From: Casuarina equisetifolia
Lineage: Eukaryota; Streptophyta; Magnoliopsida; Fagales; Casuarinaceae
Length of the DNA: 64,000 nt
Direction: 5' to 3'
Assembly: GCA_028551475.1 (NCBI GenBank)
Contig: CM052357.1
Coordinates: 29,285,745-29,349,744, forward strand
The notes beneath the pieces are model-generated. The model made no database searches. It had not been told where the DNA came from and saw nothing but the letters and a program-made list of their open reading frames with translations. Below, piece after piece: positions 24,895 through 36,604 of the stretch. The stretch's first letter is position 1, and each line of letters opens with the position of its first letter. Position numbers and translations under genes: made by a program.

Positions 24895-25520
24895 ATTTTT
24901 TGTAATATTTATCCCCTTTTTGACTAAATATGATCCAATATATAAATTATTAAATTTGGTTCTTTTAAAATTATGTTTCTTATTTTAAACTTCGAAGTGA
25001 AAATTAATTTATAATCCATGTTAAATCTTATGAGGAATTTGAGTAATTTATCTATTGTTTATATTTTTTTGTGTAATCTTGTTCAGTATTATTTGAATCC
25101 TAGAAATCCATTAAACTGATAGACAACGTTATGGTAATTAATCTTGTTTAGTTATTTATATATTCCTATCTTTATCAAATCTAAAATTTAGCATTCAGAT
25201 TATCAAATGAGTTTAGTAGTAAGACAATCTTGTATAATGATTTTCATATTTTCATTTGATAATCTCATTCTTACTGTATTTAAAACCAATCCCAAATCAT
25301 AATGATTCATGAAATTGGAAAGAAAATAACTATTTTACAAATTTTCTGTTCTAATGTCGTAAGTTTTCTAACTTATTAAATTATCTGTTCTATTTTCATA
25401 AACAGATCATACCATTAAAACAGAAAATTTGTAAAATAGTTTGAATAGGATATTCTCCGAAAATTGAACAAAAACTGTTATATAGAGGGAAATAAGCTAA
25501 TGGATTGTTAATTTAACCGT
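24895..25520. repeat. Direct repeat, left copy
   Basis: Matches about 26385-26960 over most of its length, for example GGTAATTAATCTTGTTTAG and ATTTGATAATCT-type wording in the same order. The two copies are about 1.5 kb apart and flank an NBS-LRR upstream block. No coding signal is visible. Confidence 0.65.
25328..25441. repeat. Inverted repeat able to form a hairpin
   Basis: Arms at 25328-25356 and 25413-25441 are 29 bases each with one mismatch, and the spacer is 56 bases. The right arm is absent from the sister repeat at 26.8 kb, so the palindrome arose after that duplication or was lost there. Confidence 0.75.
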
Positions 25521-25619
25521 TGCTCGAAAGGAAAATTATTTTTCATCAAATCGGAGCTGTAGGTGATTGTGTTGGATGCCTGAAAACATATATTTGAAGT
25601 TTGCTGGTCGTGACTCAAT

Positions 25620-26384
25620 CTCTATATTTCCTTTCTTTTTCCAACAATTTCATTAAAGTTTGTTCTTTAGTTCAAGTTTCATCGGAGAATTGCTGGTAAT
25701 TGATTTACGGGTACGGGCTTGTATCACAAATAGATTTGTTGAGGAATCCTATACATATATACAATTTGGGATTTTACACTACAGAACCTCTACAATATGC
25801 CCTCAATATTACGACAAAACATTGAGTTGATGCCGTTTAGACTTAGGCGTCCTCAATCGACTGCATGTAATTAGAAGTGGTTGAATCATCAAAAATCGTG
25901 TCTTGTGATGATGTTGCTGGTGTATTTGTGATTTTTCGAGGGTTATTGTTTCCTACCACATTCTTGTCTTTTAGGGTTGTGTTTAATCTCGTGACAAGAA
26001 AAGAAAGAAGTCTTTCATTGCCGGCTCACCGCTAATGCAGTCTCACAGGTCTTTGGTGGATCTTGCTTCTTTGATCTCACCTTTGTTTTTTCCTTCTTTT
26101 TTGTGGTTGCCGACCCTACATACTATGAAAGAAGACAAGACTCTGGTAATTAATCAGTGAACTTTCAACCTTGGGTTCCGTTGGTCGACCGAACATGATC
26201 ATGGTTAGGTAGAAGTTCTTTCATTGAAGTAATTTCAAGAAGCTAGATGAGCAAACGCCACAAGAACGAACCAAAAGATAGCTTGAAGGCTAGGAAGCAA
26301 ACGAAGACTTGAGGCCGCGATAGTTGACCATGCTTTATATCTCTCCCCTCTTAACGTTGGGGCCTCCACTTCTTTACTCCTTTG
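25620..26384 (+). repeat. NBS-LRR upstream block, copy 2 without a gene
   Basis: Matches 4560-5110: TTTCATCGGAGAAT, GATTTTACACTA, TTTGTGGTTGCCGACC and TGGGTTCCGTTGGTCGA-type wording followed by CATGATCATGGTTAGG. No ATGGCAGAAAAAG start follows; instead a direct repeat begins at 26385. It is an orphaned resistance-gene upstream segment. Confidence 0.55.
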
Positions 26385-26960
26385 ATGTTAAGTATGATTC
26401 AATATCTGAATTATTAAATTTGGTACTCTTGAAATTATGTTTCTTATTTTATGTTAGAAGCGAAAATTTAATTTAGAGTCCCTTTAAAATTTTACAAGGA
26501 ATTTAAGTAATTTATCTATTGTTTACGTTTTTATACAATTTTATACGGTAAAACGCAAATCTTAAAATACATTAAACTCATGGACCACAAATTGGTAATT
26601 AATCTTGTTTAGTTCATATATTTTTATCTTTATCAAATCTAAAATTTAGAATTTAGATTGTCGGATGAGTTTAGTAAGACAATCTTATGTAATGTTCATA
26701 TCTTTCATTTGATAATCTTAATTTTACTCTATTTAAAATCAATCCAATAATAATCCATGCAGTTAGAAAGCAATTAACTGCGTTACAAGTTTTCTCTTTT
26801 AATGAAGAAAGTTACTTAGCTTATTAAATTATCTGTTCCATTGTCAAAATCAAATAAAAAAATTCCAAATTTTCACCCCCAAATCGGATTTTCTCAGAAT
26901 CAAACGAAATTTTTATATAGACGGAAATAAGTCTCAATCGAAAGGGCAATTTTATTTTTC
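26385..26960. repeat. Direct repeat, right copy
   Basis: Diverged copy of 24895-25520 in the same orientation. It lacks the second arm of the inverted repeat seen at 25413-25441. Confidence 0.65.
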
Positions 26961-26993
26961 ATCAACTTTTGAAAAAGGTGTCAAATTGATGTA

Positions 26994-27640
26994 TATTTTT
27001 TTTTGTTTACTACGCATGAATCAAATTTCAAATATTGGCAGTTCAAGTATCAATGAAAGTTAAATTTCAAACTAATCAAAGTTGGATGACATCATTTTTT
27101 ATAAATAAGGTTTTAATAAAAATATTTGCTTAAGAGAATTTAATATTTCTAAATAGAGATTTTTTCTTATATAGTACTTTTCTTATTCTAGCCGATAAGA
27201 TTGATATTTTAATAATAATAGATATATGTTGAGAAAATAAGTTTCAAAAGTTTTACAATCAAATCCTTTTTTTAGTTACTTTTATCATCCATTATGATTT
27301 ACAATTCCGATAATTGATTATCCTATGAAAATATTTCACCAATTAAGGAAGTTTATCCTTGCATATAAATCATCCAATGAAGTCTATCCCTATATATGAA
27401 AATATTCCAATTTGGACTATAAAAATTATAATACATGTCAATTGAAGAGAGTCATTAATAAAATATTTTTGTTGTGGAAAGTTTGTCTATGCATATGAGT
27501 TAACCAATGAAATTGTATTTGTTTATTTCACATGACCATATCAAGTTATGTATTTAATCTCAACATTAACTTGGTGTAGTTCCTTGTAAGTTTCTTTACA
27601 ACAATAAAAAGGTTTAGACAGAATAAATGTAAAAATCTAC
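26994..27640 (-). mobile_element. LINE remnant, strongly decayed
   Basis: Read on the minus strand, this is collinear with the LINE at 46071-47033. 27580-27640 matches its zf-RVT coding part (TTACAACAATA versus TTGCAACAATA), 27475-27530 matches ACCAATGAAATTGTATTTG wording, and 27160-27310 matches the part after the coding region. A T-run at 26996-27005 would be the poly(A) tail. No open frame remains. Confidence 0.45.
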
Positions 27641-27706
27641 TGTAACTTGAAAAGATCTCTCCAAACCTCACACGTAAATTTTATATACAACTAGATATTT
27701 TTAAAT

Positions 27707-27710
<4 letters not shown>

Positions 27711-27763
<53 letters not shown>

Positions 27764-27766
27764 ACA
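27711..27766. repeat. (CT)14(CA)14 compound microsatellite
   Basis: Fourteen CT units run directly into fourteen CA units. The first tract is polypurine/polypyrimidine and the second alternates purine and pyrimidine, so unusual DNA structure is possible. No gene overlaps it. Confidence 0.95.
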
Positions 27767-29007
27767 TTTTGTTACAAACATTGGTGTAGGAATTGAAACA
27801 AAGCTTAATTTTAAACTTTGGGCATATGGTGTGATTTTCTTGTAGACGATGTTTTCGGTAGCGCCAAATGAAAGAGAAATATTCCAGTCAAAGTTTAATC
27901 AGTTTCAAGTTAGGATTTTTTTTGTTATTTTAATTGAGTTGAAGGATGAAAATCAAGAGTAAACTTATTTAATTGATCAATTGGAAGATGATAAGATTAA
28001 AATGATCATGCAATAAGAAGAAAATTAGACAATTGAACATTGATTGAGATTATTTTTCCCCTTTCCATTTTTCTTTGAATAATCAAGAGTCCTCACAAGG
28101 CAGCAAGCTATGTTACGAGCTAAAAAGAACTTAGAGTTGCAATCTATAGGACTAGAAAAGGAAAGCTCCTGGATAGCATGAGAAAAAGACAAAGAATCAA
28201 AAACAAACCTACTAAAGGAAAAGGAAATGTTAATAAGTCTAAGAAGGATAAACAAATTGAGGATGATTTTATTAAGAAAATTTATGATATCCCAAATTGC
28301 CTTGAGGTAATAAATAAACATCTTCTACCCAAAGTGAAAAGAAAAATAATATCTCACAATATTATAGATCATAATTTTGTGTTGATATCATATTTGAGTA
28401 CCCTAATGAAGTAACAATGACCTAGAAGATTCGAGTTTAATCCTCAATATTAGATCATGATCATAATGAATCATCATCCAATTTCATAGGTGGTACAATT
28501 GATTCCAACCTAGATTATTCTCCAATGTCTTCTTTTGGATAAGCAACTAAAATGTAGAGTTGAATGTATTTGATCCTATTTTGAGGATTTTTTTTCCCTT
28601 GTTGAGGGCATGCAATGTTAGGTTTGAGTTTAGATTATACCCCCCCCCCCCTTTTTTTTTTTTTTTTTTTTATCCCAATAGGGTACGATATTTCAGCCTA
28701 TCCTTTATTAATAAAGAAAACTTTCGTTTTAAAAGGAAAATAATATATACACAATGAAAATCAAATTGAAAATTTGTTTTTTTCACACGAGATTCTAGCC
28801 CTTCCCTATATATATTCTGTCTTGCAAATCTTTTGTCTTATTCTTTCAAGCTTATCCATTCTTCCACCACTACCGTAGTCCGTCTAAGGGGAGTTTAGTG
28901 CAATAGACATGAACCTTAGGTCTGACTTAAACGGTCCTCTTCCCACTATTGACTGATACATGGAAGATCCTCCATGTTAGCGTGGAAAAGTTCACACATG
29001 TTATTCC
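27767..29007. other. AT-rich intergenic DNA; Lys-rich frame of unknown origin
   Basis: A plus-strand frame at 28178-28414 (78 codons) is very basic at its start (RKRQRIKNKPTKGKGNVNKS) and continues IEDDFIKKIYDIPN. It could be a gene fragment, but no family comes to mind and no splice partner is seen. A 12-C tract runs into a 20-T tract at 28640-28671. The arms CGTGGAAAAGT (28981) and ACTTTTCCACG (29008) form an 11-base inverted repeat. Confidence 0.4.
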
Positions 29008-29400
29008 ACTTTTCCACGCATATTTTTCAAGTCATAGCCCGTGTGGTTGGTGCCCGTCCTATATCACTTCTGTCTGGATCAAACATGTCCTTTAATGCAG
29101 AAAATCTAGACAAAGTAATTGTGTAAAAAACTCTTTGAAACCGTGGAAATCGCTTGGTGAAGATCAACACAGAAGAAGCATAACTGGTTGGAAGAAAGTA
29201 AATACGCGTGAACTTTTCCACGCATACTTTTCCAGTCATTACCTGTTGGGTTGGCTCCTGTCCTACGTCATTTTTGTCTGGATCTAACGTCCTTTAGTGC
29301 AAAAAATCTAGACAAAGTAGGAAAAATCTCTTTGAAACCGTGGAAATCGCTTAGTGAATATCAACACAGAAGAAGTATACGTGATTGGAAGAAAGTAAAC
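29008..29400. repeat. Tandem duplication of about 204 bases upstream of the CRK gene
   Basis: Unit 1 (29008-29211) and unit 2 (29212 to about 29399) share ACTTTTCCACGCATA, TCTGTCTGGATC-like wording and TTTGAAACCGTGGAAATCGC in the same order. The duplication lies roughly 700-1050 bases before the CRK start codon, so it could affect expression. That is inference. Confidence 0.8.
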
Positions 29401-30060
29401 ACACCACTCCTGCTCTTTAAGCATAGTCCCGGCAGTACTCGATTGATATTAACCATTTCCATCGGCATCAATCGTGTGGGCTTAGATCTTTGGGACAGCA
29501 GCCTCATGTGGCAATGGTTTCTTCATGCGTCATTCGGTTCTTCCTTTTAACCTGTTTGCATGTGGTAGTGTAGATGGGTTCCTATCGCTTACGCAGATGA
29601 AAAGAAAAGACAGGCAGATTGAAATTGACGGGAAATAAATCAATGTCGTATCCGTCTTTTCCACTTCAGAAAAAGCAGGATTGCTGGACATGAAATTAAT
29701 GGACTCTAGTACGATGAAATGACAAGCACTTTAACGAATGGTTTGTTTGAATAATCAACGTTGGTCCACACGAGAAAATTTCCTGGTAACTTTTGGAATT
29801 GACGCATTATTAGGCCCTCCATGACTTGCTGATGTGTTTGGCCTACCGTGTGAAAGACGAAAGTGTCGTATCAAAGGCATTATCTTTTATAATAAAATTT
29901 AAATAGAGAAAGTAAATTAATTTTTAGTTTAGACTTTTGTGCTTTCTGCTCCCGAAAATTATGAAGTCGGAAATTACCTCTTATCCCTAGCACTCCGCAC
30001 CAGCTAGAGCATGCTATATCAAAATCCTCCCCCTGGACAGAACACAGAGGGATAACAAGC
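29401..30060 (+). promoter_or_regulatory. CRK upstream region
   Basis: Non-coding DNA before the CRK ATG. A TATA-like TATAATAAAA lies at about 29887. TTGACG cores, the W-box core recognised by WRKY factors, occur near 29625 and 29798. Spacing from TATA to ATG (about 170 bases) allows an ordinary 5'-UTR. The assignment rests on position and motif only. Confidence 0.35.
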
Positions 30061-33000
30061 ATGGATGGTTCAAGACTGCTGCTTTTCGTTTTCTTTGCTC
30101 TCGTTATGCAGCTGGTTTCCACCACTGCGCAACGAGATCCCGACGTGCTCCACGAGTGTTCCAAGGTTACAAGTAACAGTACCTACAGCGCGAACCTCAA
30201 CGGCCACCTTTCCTCCCTCTCTTCTAGGAACCAAACTGGTTACGGGTTTTACAATTTCTCCGCTGGAGAGAACTCCGACAAAGTTAACGCAATTGCCCTT
30301 TGCAGAGGAGACCTCACACCAGATGAGTGCCGAAATTGTGTCAATGCATCATCCCAGGAGCTCTTGTATTGGTGTCCAAACAAGACGGAGGGCATTATGC
30401 GGTACATGAACTGTACCGTACGATACTCGAACAACTCTATATTTGGTAACATGGAGGTTCAACCTGCAAAACATCTGCAAAGCCCAGCTAAAGTAACGGA
30501 GCAGATTGAGACGTTCAAACAAGCGCGCCGGAACTTGCTCGAAAGCCTAAGAAGTAAAGCTGCATCCGGAGATTCCCTTCGAAAGCTTGCAATTGGAAAT
30601 TCAAACGAGACATACTTTAATATATATGCACTTTTGCAGTGCACTCCCGACTTGGATGAGAAAGAATGCAGCCGTTGCCTGAATTGGACCATCGGATATG
30701 TTCCAACTTGTTGTGATGACCATCAAGGAGTGAGAGTTCTTACGCCGAGCTGCAACTTAAGGTATGAGGACAACCGTTTCTACAGGCCTACTTCCGACGT
30801 ATCGCCGCCGTCATTGCTGCCCCCATCCGGCACCACTCCCAACATACCACCGCCCTCATCATCTCCTCGTCCGTCCGCAGAGAGTATGGTTGCCATTCTC
30901 CTCTATTCTATTTTCATAACCAAATATAGTATACAAACTGGTTATAAAGGTAAACATCTTTCAAATTTTGTTTCAATAAGTGGTATTTCGTCTATTAAGT
31001 TGTTGGCCCATTCTACTTAGACAAAAGAATATCCACACGTTCCAGTCTTCAAATTGTGTCTTATCTTTTCTAAAAATAATAATCGACATCTTTACTCCCT
31101 TTATTTTTTACCCAATATGATGAAGAAAGAACTAGTGTGAGTAAGCTTTTTTCGCTTTCTTATATTGCAAATATGTTTAGAAGTTATGATGATACCCATA
31201 ATGTTTTATTGAGACGAATTTTTGGGTTTTGCAGGGAAGGAAAGTAACTCGTCTCGAACTACTCTTATAGTTGTGGCGGTTCTTGTTTTTGTGGTTTTAA
31301 TAATTTTCGCCAGTGTTTGTATTTGTTTGAGAAAGAGAAAACAAAGCAAGAAAGTCAAAAGTAAGTACTAGTTTCTAATTTCTATTTATCTCAGATTTTA
31401 TTTCTACAATGCATAAAAATTAACGGCCAATTCGGTGACAAATAAAATAATGGGATAGATCTACTATTTAAGTTAGCTCTACACAGAATTAGAACATAAA
31501 AGATTACATTGATTTTCAAGGCACAATTTTGACAAGAATGATTGCGACTAAAAGATAAGATGATATGATCGGGAGTGAATATGTTAGATAAATAAGTAAG
31601 GTAATTTATTTCATGTTGAATTTATTTTTTGAAAGAAAGATGACGCTGATATTGAAGGATGTTGTGGTGCTTAAAAATGACCTCAATAAAACACAAAGGA
31701 GAACTCTAGAATGGCACATGATTGTTGTCTTGTTAATGGTTCTAGAATAGTGGAATTAATAATTTGCCGTGTAGGACTCATATGAATGTTGTATGGAAAT
31801 TTCTTTAAGCAATGCAGTTATGAATCTAATTCACACTCATGAACTAATTCTTCGTGTGAAATAGTGGATGAAATTATTGATGTTGAAGCACTAGAAATCA
31901 AATTCGATGCAATCAAAGTTGCAACAGAGAATTTTTCTGACACAAATAAGATTGGTCGTGGTGGATTTGGTACTGTTTACAAGGTAATTCGGAACATTTA
32001 TGTAGAGGAAATTTTCTTTTTCTTTTCACAACCTAAAATTGCTTACATGTTATATATTTGTAATGCATATCTTTAGGGTAGGCTTTCCAATGGCCAAGAA
32101 GTAGCTATCAAAAGGTTGGAAAGTAGTTCTGGACAAGGAGATCAAGAATTTAAGAATGAGGTCTTCTTGATGGCTAAGCTTCATCATCGTAACTTGGTTA
32201 GACTTTTAGGTTTTTGTTTGGAAGGAAATGAAAGGCTTCTTATTTATGAGCTTATGCCTAATTCAAGTCTTGATCATTTCATATTTGGTATGGTCATGCT
32301 TTTCCTTAAACTTCATAACGCCATATTTCATATTTCATGTTTTATCTAACACAATTTAATATATATTTGCCAAATAAGTTAATACATTTGAATGAATTGT
32401 AGATCCAGTCAAGCGTTTGCTTCTAGATTGGTAGAGCCGGTTCAAAATCATAGTAGGCATTGCTCGAGGCCTTCTTTACCTTCATGAAAATTCACAATTT
32501 TGTATTATTCATCATGATCTCAAAGCTGGTAATATTTTATTAGATTTAGAGATGAATTCCAAAATTGCAGATTTTGGCATGATGAGATTGTTTGTACCAA
32601 ATGCAACTCATGGAAGTACAAGAAGAATTGTTGGAACCTAGTAAGTATCCAAAAAAATTTTAGCAAAATTAAGTACAACATTTCATGCCTTATATTACCA
32701 ATTACATATTATTTAGTTGGAAGATGAAAATCATATTATCTTTCCTATAATTTTAGTATTGGCTGAAAGAATTTATGAAAAAAGAAATTAGGAGGGTTGC
32801 AAATAATAATGCTATTATTCGTGTGCTTATACAGTGGATATATGGCTCCTGAGTATGCAACATATGGACACTTCTCAATAAAATCTGATGTCTTTAGTTT
32901 TGGTGTCTTAATACTAGAGATGATATCTAGGCAAAAGAATGGTAAATTCCACATAGGAGAAAACACAGAAAATTTCCTTAGCTATGTAAGTAAAATTATC

Positions 33001-33406
33001 TTTCCTTCAGCCCATAAATTTTATATAGTGTTAATGTACACACAATTATAAGTAACCAAATTTTGTCTCTTGATATTAAGCGTGCCATGTATTTATCTCG
33101 TAGGCTTGGCTAAAATGGAGGGAGGGCACAGCTTCAAGTATTATCGATCCGATATTGGGAGCAAATTCAACAACAGAAATAATCCGATGCATTCACATGG
33201 CATTGCTGTGCATTCAAGAAAATGTAGCAAACAGACCAACAATGGCTTCAATTATTCTCATGCTTAGTAGCTCCTCTATGACTTTGTCCATACCCTCACG
33301 GCCTGGATATTTTATGCATGGCAATGTGGAATCTGGCATATCGTCAGACCGATCCTTCCAAGCATCAACAAATGAGGCTTCAATGACTGATTTATATCCT
33401 CGTTAA
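30061..33406 (+). pseudogene. CRK: Cysteine-rich receptor-like kinase (DUF26/CRK), in-frame stop in kinase domain
   Basis: Seven exons with GT-AG borders: 30061-30883, 31235-31360, 31865-31983, 32077-32287, 32403-32640, 32835-32985 and 33104-33406, giving 656 codons plus stop, the usual CRK size. Exon 1 encodes a signal peptide (about 1-24), two DUF26 domains with the C-x8-C-x2-C motif (CRGDLTPDECRNC and CTPDLDEKECSRC), many N-glycosylation sites and a Pro/Ser-rich stalk. Exon 2 encodes the transmembrane segment and a basic stop-transfer. Kinase motifs are GRGGFGTVYK, the VAIK lysine, HHDLKAGN in place of HRDLKxxN, DFG and GYMAPEYA. An in-frame TAG at 32432-32434, in exon 5 before the catalytic loop, would remove most of the kinase. 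The family acts at the plasma membrane in stress and immune signalling. It may be a pseudogene or a truncated receptor with ectodomain and N-lobe only. Confidence 0.88.
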
Positions 33407-34129
33407 TCTTTCAGTTCGCTTAAGGTCCATTTTATGCAACCGGAGATGGATCTTTCGGGCCCCTTGCTACTACATTCTCTTTTGTGGCCACAAATTTTCA
33501 TGTCTAAGCAGAAAGCAATTCCAATTCCTCTTTCGAAGAGAATGACACATGGGTCCTAGTAAATAGCGCTGGATATAAAATTCGAGCTTTGCTGATACTT
33601 AGAATATTAATGCTTGTTAAGACTCATTAGGAGCACCATTCCAAGGTTGTATGTTTCTCTTGTTTATGGCTTTTCATTCTAAGACAACTGTTATACTGGA
33701 ACCCTCCTTGTTGAGATGAAAATCCGAACTTTGACGATTATGGTTACTCTGCCAAAAATTATTTCGACTCCTCTTTGTTTGAATGTATAAAGCACACTTG
33801 TTCGGCTGTCAGTTACGTGCTCTAGTTTACAGGCACGTAACAGTTTGAAGAACGCAGCAAAACCAAGAAAATTATGCTACTATAGTTCTCTTAAACCAAA
33901 CACTTTTCTTCTCCACATTTTAAAAGAAAAGATGTGGGATTCGATGTATTTTTACTGCAACTATTCTCTCATATCGGAACAAATCTAATGATGAAAGTGT
34001 TTAACAGCATTGGAAATGAAATACATGGGGTATGAAATACGTTATTCGTGACGTTTGGATTATCATTTTGGAAAGTACAGAAAATAATATAAAAAGTAAT
34101 TAAGGGAAAAGATGCTCTTAGACAAAGAA
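33407..34129. other. CRK downstream flank
   Basis: No gene. 33810-34040 matches about 62330-62517 (AAGAAAATTATGCT, TTCTCTTAAACCAA, TCTAATGA then GAAAGTGTTT), so this flank belongs to the repeated segment and recurs just before the right-edge gypsy LTR. Confidence 0.5.
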
Positions 34130-35474
34130 ACACACTCACGCTAATCGTATAATAAGAAACGTTAAATTAGTTTTAGCCGAGGGCCAAAATCTGCATATTC
34201 AACCCTACTTTGATGGTTCCTCTAAACGTTTTAGCGAACGACAAAGACGTTTTGACTATACAAAGGGAAGAATAAAAGCAATAACGAAAACCCATAAATA
34301 ACTGAGCCATCCTCCAGTATTAGTTTATTGATCTTGTTCTGACCCCTTTTCGTCTTACATGTTTTTGATAGAAATTGTCTGATCACTGTGTAAGATTCTC
34401 ACTTGAAGCTGGATAGTCAGCAACGCCTTTAAAGATGGTTCTAGTAATAACAATATCTTAAACTAGTACCCACATTCGAAGATTCTCTCGCCCCTCGCGT
34501 CCGTGTAAAGCACTTACCCACTCACGTTCTTGTTGCCTCTTTTTCTTATCAGACCCACCGCCAAAGAATCCTCCGACGTTGCTTGAGCTCTACAGCCCCG
34601 CACAAGAGAGAATTGTACTCTCTTTTGTCTATTTTGTTATTCCATATTATTAAGTTTATGTATCTGTTGCTCAGCGCATGGGCTTCCAAGTTCGAGGAGC
34701 CAACCCCACAGTTCCTTCTGCATGACTCTGAAATTTAAAATCATTCTGTACAGAGGGGCGGAGGGGGCTCGAGGCAACGCACTGTGTCTGGAGTTTTCAC
34801 CCTTTGCCTTAATTTTTAAAAAGGCCATTTCTAGAGAGCGTACTTGCATAGTATAGCTGCCAGGACTTCGATTGGGCTGGTGGCTGTTATGCTCTTGACT
34901 TTTTTTAAAAAAATTTCTTGGTTTCTAACCAAGAAAACGGCCACCAAGCAATATGGAACAAGCAGAGTGTATCCACTTGATGATCTCTGATGCATGTCCA
35001 CTGACAAATTCACAGCAGGAATTGAGCTCGCGACAGCTAGGAGTTTTTTACAAAACAAAGAATCTTTGACATGCTTAGCTTCTACAAAAGTAAGTTCAAA
35101 ATAATAATCTAGTACAGCCTTCATTTTTCTTTTTGGGCATGATGGGTGGGTGTGCTTTCTTTGATTTCCTAGACCAAGATATTCTGAGCTTATACAACAG
35201 CCATCAAGATATCATATTTTACACCTCTAATTGAAGCGCGCAGAGAATCCCCAACTTTAGGTGCAATTATCTCGATAGGTGAGGCCGACCAAACTGATTC
35301 TCGTTGTTCTAGATTAACATATCTTAGTTCTTGGGGTTTGCTTGCTAAAGAAGAATTAATTAACTAGATTTCCATCTTTATAAGCCTTTAAACAATCTTG
35401 GAACTCTTTAGCATGTTGAGAGGTCATCATATAGTCCAAGGGCCAAAGTGCCATTTTTCAAACAATAAACTTTG

Positions 35475-35770
35475 GCTTAATATTAAATATGGGTATTGTT
35501 CTATGTCAAAAGTATGAGAATGAATTATTGACTTTCTAAGTGATGAGATTTTTTTACGTATTACTTTAAAATTTTAAAATAAGTCTTCATACTTCAAGAT
35601 AATATAAAGCTAGGAATCAACATCTAATTTGTAATCTCCTAGCCTAAAAATTGGGCTTCTATCCACATGCAACACTTATGTCAATCATCCATGTGAGGAA
35701 AAATGTTAAAGATAGATATTGTCCCCACATTAAAAGTGTGATAATGGAACTTTATAGTCTAATAGCTAAA
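35475..35770. mobile_element. Short insertion with terminal direct repeats, possible TRIM or MITE
   Basis: This stretch is absent from unit 1 at the corresponding place (about 17222). Its ends share diverged wording: TATTGTTCTATGTCAAAAGT with ATGAGAATG at the left and TATTGTCCCCACATTAAAAG with TGATAATGG at the right. No coding sequence. The class is uncertain. Confidence 0.35.
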
Positions 35771-36089
35771 GATTAGCTAAAGAGGTACAAAATGAAAGAT
35801 ATTATTAAATTACTCTCTCAAGAGCCACTTTGAAAGTCCATAACATACGGAGCCTCCAATTTAAGATCGCAGTCCATCTTTTTGGTTTATAGAATAATTA
35901 GAGGCTGAGATTCTAACAGACCTTGGCTTTCTAATATTACAAACGCTAAAGGAAACAAGGAAGTTGTTGTCACGTGATTTGCATGTAGGTCCTAACCTTC
36001 ACCTACTGCTCTTGGTCGATCTGATTTTCTGTAATGAATCTCATTATTTCATTCAACAAAACCATTCAATTACTTCCATTCGCTGATGG

Positions 36090-36438
36090 AATGCTTCCGA
36101 GCTATATCCAACTGTATGAATGAGACAGTTCTAGTTGCTTATCATGTAGTTCAATTTAGCGAGGAAAGAGCAACCTTGAGTCATGAAAACAGAACCAAAC
36201 CATTAAAGACAAGTCCACCTCATGAACCGAACGTTTAATCAAAGGCATTAGGATGCCTGATATTACAAATTCTATTGTAGAATTGGAAGATGATTACTGT
36301 CCCACAGCAGCCGGACACAGCCATGGTGCTGGCCATGTTCTTCTAAATAAAGGCTTAACTCCCAAGGAGAAGAAAATCCACGCAAGAGATAAGAGTTCAA
36401 GACGCTCACCAATCAAGGAAAATTATCAGGGAATGTAA
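36090..36438 (+). pseudogene. CEP peptide-hormone gene relic, DDY type
   Basis: The frame from 36253 contains DDYCPTAAGHSHGAGH (36289-36336), clearly related to the CEP hormone consensus (DDYRPTxPGHSPGxGH) but with several key positions changed. Upstream, another frame at about 36120-36180 has a hydrophobic passage like VLVAYHVV that corresponds to the signal-peptide end at about 56297-56345 in the sister copy. Signal and hormone parts are in different frames, so this is probably a decayed CEP gene. CEP peptides are secreted 15-mers acting in nitrogen and root signalling through CEPR receptors. Confidence 0.6.
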
Positions 36439-36576
36439 AGCAAACGTCTAACAGATCATTCTATAAAGGGTAGCCTAGATGTATAAACAAGCAAAAACCA
36501 GTATTCACTTTACGTCTTCTTTAGGTCTTATTCACCACTTATTGCCTTTTTCTACTCCCCAGTATGTATAGTTAAA

Positions 36577-36604
36577 GGGGGGGGGGGGGGGGGGGGGGGG
36601 GGGG
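36577..36604. repeat. Homopolymer of 28 G
   Basis: An uninterrupted G tract lies where sister units have an A-rich run (17556-17578, 61337-61360). It could form G-quadruplex DNA and may also be a length-error site in sequencing. Confidence 0.9.

Noticed and set aside
27711-27766. Possible CRISPR-like or regulatory repeat array
   Set aside because: Dinucleotide microsatellite without spacers.
28178-28414. Lys-rich 78-codon ORF considered as a nuclear protein exon
   Set aside because: No family, splice partner or paralogue could be recognised; kept only as a note in the intergenic entry.
34831-35124. A 97-codon minus-strand frame (LTFVEAKHVKDSLFC...)
   Set aside because: The sister copies at about 16800-16900 and 59220-59330 do not preserve it as protein, so chance openness is more likely.
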